Below, one piece after another: positions 50,358 to 57,243 of a stretch of 64,000 nt of DNA (positions are counted from its first letter, which is position 1; the number at the start of each line of letters is the position of its first letter). The notes below the pieces were generated by a model. The model had not been told where the DNA came from. It made no database searches and saw only the letters and a list, made by a program, of their open reading frames with translations. This stretch comes from Candidatus Nitronereus thalassa (GTDB taxonomy: Bacteria > Nitrospirota > Nitrospiria > Nitrospirales > UBA8639). A program made the position numbers and the translations under genes. The stretch lies in assembly GCF_032191465.1 (NCBI RefSeq), contig NZ_JAQOUE010000002.1, positions 124,001 through 188,000 of the forward strand, in the 5' to 3' direction.

Positions 50358-51560
50358 ATGTCTATTCAGGATCAAAAATTTAATCCAGCTTCTTTCACAC
50401 CTCCTTCCAGACTGAAAAAGATCGGGCCATCACAGATTCGGGAAAATATGCGAATTGCACTCGAGAATCATGCCATTAATTTAGCTCAAGGGCGTCCTGA
50501 CTTTCCCACTTCACCCGTGGTGAAACAAGCGGCGATTGATGCCATTAGCCAGGATCACAATCAATACTCTGTAACCTGGGGATTGACAGAATTACGCCAA
50601 GCCATCGCACAACATCTCAAGGACAGGCATGGTCTCTCCATTAACCCTGAAACCGAGGTCACCATTACCTGTGGTGTGACGGAAGCCATCGTGGCCTCCA
50701 TGCTGGCCCTTGTCGAAACTGATGATGAAGTCGTCATCATTGAACCCGCACACGAAAACTATGTCCCGGCAGTTTATTTCGCCAGCGGCAGACCAAAATT
50801 CGTTACGCTTCGACCACCAGACTATGCCATGCCAATCGATGAGCTTCGTTCAGCCTTGAGCCCTCGAACACGAGCTATCATTCTGAATACTCCACATAAC
50901 CCCTCCGGCCATGTGTTTACCCACGACGAATTAACAGGGATCTTGGCCATTGCGGATCAGCATGGCATCTACGTCGTGACGGATGAAATTTATGATCACC
51001 TCTACTATGAGCCGCATCACCATATCGCCCCAGCAACATTGGCTCCCACTTTGAAGAGTTTGGTTATTACCGGAGGCTTGTCAAAAATTTATGCAGCGAC
51101 CGGTTGGCGTCTAGGCTATGTGGTGGCCTCCGAAGATGTCACGGCCGCGATTCGGACGGTACATGACTACCTCACCATCTGTGCCCCCACGCCTTTTCAG
51201 CATGCAGCAGTTACGGCCTTGGCCCTCCCAGAAACTTACTACGCCGAGTTACGCGCGGAATTTTTGGAACGTCGAGACTTGACCATGAAGATGCTGCAAG
51301 AAAGTGGATTTACGCCCTACCTACCGCAAGGTGCCTATTACTTGTTAGCCGGCTACGAACCCTGGGCACACAAAGGAAACTCAGAATCTTTTACCAAGCG
51401 ATTAATCACAGAAGCCAAAGTCGCCGTGGTTCCCGGCAATGCCTTTTATTATCAGGCGACTGATTTGGGACAGCATCTTGTCCGCTTCGCATTCGCCAAA
51501 ACATGTCAGGTTCTCCAGGAAGCCAGCGAGAACCTGCGTCAAGCCTTTCTCAATCGTTAA
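50358..51560 (+). CDS. Pyridoxal-phosphate aminotransferase, class I/II
   Basis: A 400-residue fold-type I aminotransferase. The N-terminal INLAQGRPDFPTSP, the cofactor-binding ILNTPHNPSGHVF, the YVVTDEIYDHLYYE block and the Schiff-base lysine in GGLSKIYAATGWRLGYV are present, with the substrate-carboxylate arginine in LVRFAFAK. It resembles the broad group of aspartate/methionine (MtnE/YbdL-like) and glutamine-type (KAT-like) aminotransferases. The substrate cannot be fixed from sequence. It is followed by the M32 peptidase. Confidence 0.93.
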   Translation: MSIQDQKFNPASFTPPSRLKKIGPSQIRENMRIALENHAINLAQGRPDFPTSPVVKQAAIDAISQDHNQYSVTWGLTELRQAIAQHLKDRHGLSINPETEVTITCGVTEAIVASMLALVETDDEVVIIEPAHENYVPAVYFASGRPKFVTLRPPDYAMPIDELRSALSPRTRAIILNTPHNPSGHVFTHDELTGILAIADQHGIYVVTDEIYDHLYYEPHHHIAPATLAPTLKSLVITGGLSKIYAATGWRLGYVVASEDVTAAIRTVHDYLTICAPTPFQHAAVTALALPETYYAELRAEFLERRDLTMKMLQESGFTPYLPQGAYYLLAGYEPWAHKGNSESFTKRLITEAKVAVVPGNAFYYQATDLGQHLVRFAFAKTCQVLQEASENLRQAFLNR

Positions 51561-51568
51561 ATACAACA

Positions 51569-51599
51569 TTTGGTGAATTGCTCCACGACTTTCACCAAA
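51569..51599. terminator. Hairpin after the aminotransferase gene
   Basis: The perfect nine-base arms TTTGGTGAA and TTCACCAAA enclose 13 bases and are followed by ATTATTTCTC. It lies nine bases beyond the aminotransferase stop and 36 before the M32 start. It could be a weak terminator. The stem is AT-rich. Confidence 0.45.
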
Positions 51600-51634
51600 A
51601 TTATTTCTCACCCACAAGTTAAGGAACCAACCTC

Positions 51635-53110
51635 ATGACTACATCCGCATGGGATACACTCTCTCACCAAATTTCAGAACTGGATACACTCGCGGGCATT
51701 GGAGGATTATTGGCTTGGGACCAGCAAGTGATCATGCCATCAAATTCGGTGGAGGGCCGAACGCAACAAAGTGAAATGATAGGCAGGTTGTACCACGAAC
51801 AGGCCACGTCTCCTCGATTGGGTGAGCTCATTGAGGCGGTGGCGGCCCTTCCCAACCCAACAATCGAACAACAGGCTGCTGTACGAAATTTACGACGGAC
51901 CTATGCCCGTTCAACCTGCGTTCCGCAAACCCTGGCCAGCCAAATTGCCAAGGCCTCGGCAAACGGAATCGCAGCATGGGGGGAAGCCAAAAAGGAAAAA
52001 AATTACAAACGATTCGTTAAGAGCTTGCAGACGAATTTAGACTTGGCCCTTGAACGAGCTCAGGCAATTGATTCCAGTCGTCATCCCTATGATGTCCTTC
52101 TTGAAGACTACGACCCCGGGACAACCGTCAAGGATCTACGCCTCATGTTTGGCACATTACAACCCGGCCTCACGACAGTGCGAAACGCAGCCCTTGCGAA
52201 AAAACCGGCTGAACCCTTCACCGAACTTTTTGAGGTCGCCAAACAACTCACGCTCCACCAAGAAGTCATTCGCGCGGTGGGATATGACACGACACGGGGG
52301 GCATTACATGAGGCGGAACATCCCTTTTCCTGTCGAGTTGGCCGCGGGGATGTACGGATTGCCACCCATGTGCACGAACGAGACTTTCTCAGTGGATTAG
52401 CGGCTACGATGCATGAACTTGGACATGCCCTTTATGAACAAGGCATCCCCGATGGACCAGGTAGCTCAGCGGTGTACGCCGCCACCTCAACAGGATTACA
52501 TGAATCCCAATCTCGCCTATGGGAAAATATGGTGGGACGATCTCTCGAATTTTATCAATGGCTCCAGCCATTGATGACCAAACATTTTCCCCGTCAGGCA
52601 TTTGATCCCGAAAATGTTTTCAAAACCTCTTGCCATGTGAATTCAGGAAGCATTCGAATATTTTCCGATGAAGTCTCCTATAACCTACATATCATTTTAC
52701 GATTTGAAATGGAATTGGCATTATTAGAGAAACGCATCACCGTCAATGAAGCTCCGGGGGAATGGGAGAAGTTAAGCGAACAATATTTAGGAATTCGACC
52801 CTCCGATCCAGCGGAAGGCATTTTACAAGATGCTCATTGGGCGGGCGGGGCTTTCGGATATTTCCCAAGCTACACCTTGGGAAATTTATATGCGGCATCA
52901 CTCTTTGCCAAACTACACGAATGCATTCCAAACCTCGGACACCAAATCACCGAGGGTAACTTTGCTCCAACCTTACAATTTTTAAGGGAACGGATTCACC
53001 ACCATGGCCATTTGTACGAAACACCGGACCTCCTACAAAAAGCGGTAGGCACACGAGACCACGTCAAAGACTTGCTGGCCTATCTCCAAGGACGCTATGC
53101 CAATGATTAA
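51635..53110 (+). CDS. Metallocarboxypeptidase, M32 family (Taq carboxypeptidase)
   Basis: M32 enzymes remove C-terminal amino acids and use one metal ion. The zinc motif HELGH is at residues 260-264, followed by ALYEQG, and the third ligand region is GLHESQSRLWENMVGRS. The N-terminal LLAWDQQVIMP block and the YRxxP-like substrate region (EKLSEQYLGI) are typical. The 491-residue length fits. There is no signal peptide, so the enzyme is cytoplasmic. Confidence 0.95.
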   Translation: MTTSAWDTLSHQISELDTLAGIGGLLAWDQQVIMPSNSVEGRTQQSEMIGRLYHEQATSPRLGELIEAVAALPNPTIEQQAAVRNLRRTYARSTCVPQTLASQIAKASANGIAAWGEAKKEKNYKRFVKSLQTNLDLALERAQAIDSSRHPYDVLLEDYDPGTTVKDLRLMFGTLQPGLTTVRNAALAKKPAEPFTELFEVAKQLTLHQEVIRAVGYDTTRGALHEAEHPFSCRVGRGDVRIATHVHERDFLSGLAATMHELGHALYEQGIPDGPGSSAVYAATSTGLHESQSRLWENMVGRSLEFYQWLQPLMTKHFPRQAFDPENVFKTSCHVNSGSIRIFSDEVSYNLHIILRFEMELALLEKRITVNEAPGEWEKLSEQYLGIRPSDPAEGILQDAHWAGGAFGYFPSYTLGNLYAASLFAKLHECIPNLGHQITEGNFAPTLQFLRERIHHHGHLYETPDLLQKAVGTRDHVKDLLAYLQGRYAND

Positions 53111-53164
53111 AGACCAGGTTCGAAATTCTGCCTAACCAAGGTAACTGGTATCATTACCCAGTAT

Positions 53165-54616
53165 TCAAGATTTATCGCGAAATTCCTGCTTGTCGATGTC
53201 ATACGCTTTAAGCTTACGAAGAAGCGTACGGCGACTCATACCAGCCTGATTGGCTGAATCGGCAATGCGTCCATTATTGTCAGCTAAAACGACTTCTAGA
53301 TACTCTTTCTCTAAAACCGAAAGTTGGGGTTGAAGGTAGTCTGCCAGAGTCAACGTGGGATCAATGGATGCTGACGAACAATTCTGACTTGGAAATGATC
53401 GGGCTCCGTTTTCCATTTCAGCGCTTGGCAAGGTAGATGAAACTCCTGGAATCTCTTGGGAATATAACACTTCGGTCAGATCTTCCGCGGTCAATTCCTT
53501 GGTATGACCTTTTAAGACCAGTCGTTGAGTCAGATTTTCTAATTGGCGCACATTTCCTGGCCAAGGCTGCTCCCAGAGCAAATCCATAAATGACTGATTC
53601 AATTCTGGACAGTCCATTCCATAATCTGCACAGACTTGTTTCAGAAAATGGCCAAATAAAAACAGAATGTCTTCCCGGCGTTCGCGTAACGGAGGCACCT
53701 CTAATCGAATTACATCAAGGCGATAAAAAAGATCTTCCCGAAATTGGCCAATTTGCACCGCTTGAGCCAAAGAAGCATTGGTTGCGGCAATGACTCGCGC
53801 ATCAATGGGCACTTCATGGTGAGACCCAACGGGCCGCACCGTCTGTTCTTGTAACACGCGTAACAAACTCAACTGAGTTTGAACCGGCATATCTCCAATT
53901 TCATCGAGAAGAATCGTGCCGCCATCGGCATATCGAAACAACCCCTGTTTTTGCTGATGAGCGCCAGTAAAGGCACCGCGCTCATGACCGAACAATTCCG
54001 ACTCAATAATTTCTGGATTAATAGTGCTGCAATTTACGGCCACAAATCGGCCTGTTCGTCCAGACTGACGGTGGATAGCCCTGGCGAGCAAGTCTTTCCC
54101 TGTCCCCGTTTCCCCAACAATCAACACCGTGGCATCGGAACTCGCCGTTCGGGCAATGGTTTGAAAAATATCCCACATGGTGCCATTACGGCTGAGGATA
54201 CCTTCAAAACTCCCAAATTTTTTACGAGTATCCCGAAGGTCTGAGGTATTCGAGGAAAATGTTTGATTCGCCTGAATAGTTTGAATGGTGTGTTGCAGAG
54301 TTTCCAGTGAATCCTCATACACCACATCCGCCGCCCCGCTTTTTAGAACAGCATGAACATAGCTCGCATCCGCGTCAGGTTTAAACACCAACACATCGAG
54401 ATACGGCCGACATTCCTGCAAAGCCTTGATCGTATCGAAAGTTTGGGCATCGCCAAGATTCTTACCATCTAAGATCACGAGGCGAACGTGAGCCCCGATT
54501 TGTAGAGTTTCTCCACTTACTGGCGACTCCCCACTGAAAACCTCGAAACCCATTTGAGCCAATGCATGTTCTAAATGCGGGGACCCCAGGAGGCATATTG
54601 GATAGGCTTCAGACAT
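53165..54616 (-). CDS. Sigma-54-dependent activator (NtrC type) with degenerate receiver domain
   Basis: A 483-residue enhancer-binding protein. Residues 1-120 have a receiver-like pattern, but the acidic pair is replaced by Gly-Ser (LLGSP) and the conserved Lys by Glu (VVYED), although Asp50 (VILDG) is kept, so phosphorylation control is doubtful. The AAA+ domain has Walker A GETGTGKD, the sigma-54 contact loop GAFTGA, Walker B GGTILLDEIGDM and the arginine region FREDLFYRLDVIRLEVPPLR. The C-terminus has a Fis-type helix-turn-helix (ADSANQAGMSRRTLLRKLK). It is divergent from the GNAT/ATP-grasp cassette. A palindrome abuts its ATG and there is no SD, so the mRNA may be leaderless. Confidence 0.93.
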   Translation of the reverse strand: MSEAYPICLLGSPHLEHALAQMGFEVFSGESPVSGETLQIGAHVRLVILDGKNLGDAQTFDTIKALQECRPYLDVLVFKPDADASYVHAVLKSGAADVVYEDSLETLQHTIQTIQANQTFSSNTSDLRDTRKKFGSFEGILSRNGTMWDIFQTIARTASSDATVLIVGETGTGKDLLARAIHRQSGRTGRFVAVNCSTINPEIIESELFGHERGAFTGAHQQKQGLFRYADGGTILLDEIGDMPVQTQLSLLRVLQEQTVRPVGSHHEVPIDARVIAATNASLAQAVQIGQFREDLFYRLDVIRLEVPPLRERREDILFLFGHFLKQVCADYGMDCPELNQSFMDLLWEQPWPGNVRQLENLTQRLVLKGHTKELTAEDLTEVLYSQEIPGVSSTLPSAEMENGARSFPSQNCSSASIDPTLTLADYLQPQLSVLEKEYLEVVLADNNGRIADSANQAGMSRRTLLRKLKAYDIDKQEFRDKS

Positions 54617-54634
54617 TGAGACACTATTGTCTCA
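54617..54634. promoter_or_regulatory. Palindromic operator 1 (activator binding site candidate)
   Basis: The perfect palindrome TGAGACA-CTAT-TGTCTCA abuts the start codon of the sigma-54 activator and covers the -10 box of its own promoter. The same TGTCTC half-site recurs in operator 2, centred 40 bases away (close to four helical turns). Binding here would repress the activator gene. Confidence 0.6.
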
Positions 54635-54653
54635 CAAATAAAAAATGAGTCAA
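54626..54653 (-). promoter_or_regulatory. Sigma-70 promoter of the activator gene
   Basis: On the minus strand TTGACT (54648-54653) and GACAAT (54626-54631) are separated by 16 bases. The start point would fall at about 54618-54620, two to four bases before the ATG, so the transcript would be nearly leaderless, which matches the lack of an SD. Both operators overlap it. Confidence 0.5.
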
Positions 54654-54680
54654 GTGTGTCTCATTTAGAGAGACACACTT
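54652..54680. promoter_or_regulatory. Palindromic operator 2 (activator binding site candidate)
   Basis: The perfect 11-base arms AAGTGTGTCTC and GAGACACACTT are separated by seven bases. It contains the TGTCTC half-sites of operator 1. Its centre (54666) lies 96 bases upstream of the start point predicted for the -24/-12 element at 54736, a typical distance for a sigma-54 enhancer. The stem is followed by TTTT on the plus strand, so a terminator cannot be fully excluded, but no gene ends nearby on that strand. Confidence 0.6.
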
Positions 54681-54735
54681 TTCCCATAAAATAAAATGAA
54701 AACATTAAATCGTTTATTTTCAGTAATTTAGGTTA

Positions 54736-54751
54736 TGGAATCACAATTGCT
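54736..54751 (+). promoter_or_regulatory. Candidate sigma-54 promoter 1
   Basis: TGGAATCACAATTGCT has the GG and GC dinucleotides exactly ten bases apart and the TTGC core at -12, but the -24 box (TGGAAT) is only a partial match to TGGCAC. The AT-rich 54681-54735 stretch between it and operator 2 could host a DNA-bending protein. A transcript from about 54762 would begin 396 bases before the GNAT gene. Confidence 0.45.
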
Positions 54752-54761
54752 TAATACTATC

Positions 54762-55037
54762 TTAGGTAAATAAATTTAAGGTGAACCAATGTCTGCCGTC
54801 TTTTATTTAACCTAAGGAGGTGCCAAAGTTTCTCCACTCCACTGAGGAGAGCAAAGCCTGACAACAGGGTTCCGGCTTCTGTGGAATGTAAGTTGCTCAC
54901 TCATCGCCGACCTAACTCAAACAGCGAATTCAGATTGTACCCAATGGAGGATTGAAGCCTTCATGGGTTTTCGGGCCTAACAAGAAAAATTCAAGTAGAA
55001 AGAAAGAAGAAAGATGGTAGGGGAAGTAAGAAATCCC
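54762..55037 (+). other. Long non-coding stretch between two sigma-54 promoter candidates
   Basis: No convincing gene is seen. Several pairings are possible: TCTCC/GGAGA around 54830-54850, AAGCC/GGCTT around 54854-54880, and ACCCAATG (54939-54946) with CATGGGT (54962-54968, one bulge) followed by TTT. If promoter 1 is used, this would be a structured leader or a separate small RNA of about 210 bases. It has a loose likeness to a GEMM riboswitch (GCAAAGCC) that I do not accept. Confidence 0.3.
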
Positions 55038-55053
55038 TGGCTGGCAATTTGCT
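55038..55053 (+). promoter_or_regulatory. Candidate sigma-54 promoter 2, upstream of the GNAT gene
   Basis: TGGCTGGCAATTTGCT matches the -24/-12 consensus well: TGGC at -24, TTGCT at -12, GG and GC ten bases apart. Transcription would start near 55064, giving a 94-base leader to the GNAT gene. The operators lie about 400 bases upstream of this start, long but possible with DNA looping. Confidence 0.55.
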
Positions 55054-55157
55054 ACGACCATAGAGTTTAACATTCAAACATACACATGACACCTGAATGC
55101 AGGAAAAATCCTGCAACACACGACAGCAGAAAACACACTTTTTGGAAGGGATCCATC

Positions 55158-55727
55158 ATGCAAAATCAATTGGAAATTGGAGAAAGACTCTATAACAGAT
55201 TTGAGTGGAAAAGACCTCAAGCACCTATACAGCTAGATATTCAACCGGCCAAACGTCACGAAATGGTCATTGCTGCGAATATTCTCCGTTCATCAGCTGA
55301 ATGGTACCGGCCTTTTCTTCACGAAAAAGATATGGCCCAGCATACGGTGGATAATACTTGGGGAGAAATGGAGTTCGACAGGCGACGCTTCTTTATTGGG
55401 CGAAACCAAGATGTCCCGGTTGGCGTAATATCCACTCAATCAGTCCAAGACATGTTTTACATCGGATACATCTATGTCTACGCCCACCAAGTAGGCAAGG
55501 GGTTCGGGCCCCAATTACTTAGTCATGTTCGTGATCTCGCTTGGGAGGAAGGTAAACGGGGTATGGTGTTGATTGCCCACCCCAAGGCAATCTGGGCCAC
55601 TCGCGCCTATACCCGCTTCGGATTTGAATGCATTGCTACTACCCGAGAGCAAGTGCTAGAGTGGCAGCAAGGTTGGCTTAAACCCTACTATGAAGAGGGA
55701 TTCCAACTGTACCAATTTCTGTTCTGA
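55158..55727 (+). CDS. GNAT-family N-acyltransferase
   Basis: GNAT enzymes transfer an acyl group from acyl-CoA to an amine. The 189-residue product has the acyl-CoA-binding motif A in YVYAHQVGKGFGPQLLSHV (Q-x-x-G-x-G) and the later strand-helix IAHPKAIWATRAYTRFGFEC. The open frame goes back 24 codons, but the ATG at 55158-55160 has AAGGG seven bases upstream. It is the first gene of the cassette, 124 bases ahead of the ATP-grasp gene. The substrate is unknown; the neighbouring ATP-grasp enzyme suggests an amino acid or peptide amine. Confidence 0.85.
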   Translation: MQNQLEIGERLYNRFEWKRPQAPIQLDIQPAKRHEMVIAANILRSSAEWYRPFLHEKDMAQHTVDNTWGEMEFDRRRFFIGRNQDVPVGVISTQSVQDMFYIGYIYVYAHQVGKGFGPQLLSHVRDLAWEEGKRGMVLIAHPKAIWATRAYTRFGFECIATTREQVLEWQQGWLKPYYEEGFQLYQFLF

Positions 55728-55851
55728 CACCAATCTCTACATACCACAATTCATCAGCAATAAAAGTTGAACACTCATTTAAATCCTCCCTCACCCTCTA
55801 GGTGCGACAGGAACGGGAAACGAGGGAACCCACACGTTGAAGGAGATCTCA

Positions 55852-57243
55852 ATGGCTAAGAAAGCCCCTAAGAAAAAGAAACCATCTGGAGGTAATAAAC
55901 CCGCGGCAGCCAAGAAAAAGGCCATCTCGAAAAAGGTATTGAGCGCGAAAAAATCCCCCAACAAAAAGAAACCAACCATCAAGAAGAAGTCGGCCATTTC
56001 GAAAAAGACACCGGACGTTAAGAAAAAACCTACCACTAAGCGAGCACCAGTCGCTCTCTTGGGATATAGTCTCGAAACCATGGAAGCCGCAAAGGAACAC
56101 AACATCCCATTTGTCGCCGTGGTTCCGGAAGGTTTCGACATTGCCCTGAAAGAAGATGGAGTTGATTGTACGACCTGGGACTTTTATATGCGGAACCAGA
56201 ATTCAGAGCGCCTTCACGAAAAACTCGTGGAGCGAGGCGTGAGCCATGCCGTCCCCCTGTATGAAGAAACCGTGGAATGGGCGGGCCAACTCAACACCCT
56301 TCTCCTCAAAGATCCCCGCGCCTTTCAACGAGCGTTGCTCTTCCGTGACAAGGCCATGATGAAACGCAACGCCCAAATGAACGGAATTCGGGTTGGTGTC
56401 TTTGAAGAAATCCGGACACCCGAAGAAGCCCTAGCCTTTTTTGAAGACATCAATGAAGCCAGGCTTCGCCTAGACGAAGAAGTGCCAGAACCCGTCCACC
56501 TTAAACCGTTATCGGCTGCAGGAAGCGTCGGGCATGTGTTTGTCCGGACCAGAGAAGACATCACTTCTCTCCCAGATGACGCCTTTCCCTGTTTGGCCGA
56601 AAGCCATTTGGCTGGACAAGAGTTTTCGGTTGAAGCCTTTATTCATCAGGGAAAAATCGAATTCATGAATATCACCGAATATGTCCATTTGGGCTATTCT
56701 CAAATCGTACCTGAAACACCGAAGCTCACCAAACAGCGCCCCAAGATTCGAAAAGCGATCGAAAAACTCATCAAAGCCTTTGGTATCACCAATGGCATGA
56801 TCCATCCTGAGTATTTCTTGGATCATGAAGGGGAGTTGCATTTTGGAGAGGTAGCAAACCGGGTTCCCGGTGGCCACATCTTCGAGCTGATTCAAAAAGC
56901 TCATGGCTTTAATCCTTACGCTGCTTTATTATTATGTTCGGATCCGAACACCACCAAACGGCAATTGGATCGATTTTTCCCGAAAGAGCGAGACCATAAG
57001 ATCTTCGCGGCCAATTTGATGGTCTACCCGCGAAAGGCCACCGTGCACCAACTCGCGTTTCCTGAAGAATTAGAGAATCACTCCTACTTTGATCGCCATA
57101 CCATGTTTGAACCTGTCACACCAAAGGTGGCAGAGCGGGTCGGGTTCGGCAACCACTATGGAACGGTATTCTTAGCAGGTGAAGACCCAGAAATATTGCG
57201 CGAACTCGTGCAGAAGTACGAGGATTATGACTTCTATGAGTGA
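55852..57243 (+). CDS. ATP-grasp ligase with histone-H1-like lysine-rich N-terminal tail
   Basis: ATP-grasp enzymes join a carboxylate to an amine or thiol through an acyl phosphate. Residues 1 to about 66 are a low-complexity tail of repeated Ala/Lys/Pro/Ser units (KKAPKKKKPSGG, KKSPNKKKPTIKKK) like the tails of histone H1. From about residue 67 comes a Rossmann-like pre-ATP-grasp domain (APVALLGYSLETMEAAKEH), then the grasp domain: FRDKAMMKRNAQMNGIRVGV, glycine loop HLKPLSAAGSVGHVFV, AGQEFSVEAFI, and the metal-binding HFGEVANRVPGG. Start chosen for AAGGAG six bases upstream of the ATG; total 463 residues. Its stop overlaps the next gene by eight bases. The substrate is unknown. Confidence 0.88.
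   Translation: MAKKAPKKKKPSGGNKPAAAKKKAISKKVLSAKKSPNKKKPTIKKKSAISKKTPDVKKKPTTKRAPVALLGYSLETMEAAKEHNIPFVAVVPEGFDIALKEDGVDCTTWDFYMRNQNSERLHEKLVERGVSHAVPLYEETVEWAGQLNTLLLKDPRAFQRALLFRDKAMMKRNAQMNGIRVGVFEEIRTPEEALAFFEDINEARLRLDEEVPEPVHLKPLSAAGSVGHVFVRTREDITSLPDDAFPCLAESHLAGQEFSVEAFIHQGKIEFMNITEYVHLGYSQIVPETPKLTKQRPKIRKAIEKLIKAFGITNGMIHPEYFLDHEGELHFGEVANRVPGGHIFELIQKAHGFNPYAALLLCSDPNTTKRQLDRFFPKERDHKIFAANLMVYPRKATVHQLAFPEELENHSYFDRHTMFEPVTPKVAERVGFGNHYGTVFLAGEDPEILRELVQKYEDYDFYE

Noticed and set aside
54820-54900. GEMM (cyclic-di-GMP-I) riboswitch, because of GCAAAGCC near GGTTCCGGC
   Set aside because: The 5' half of the aptamer and the tetraloop-receptor pattern are not recognisable; the match is too short.
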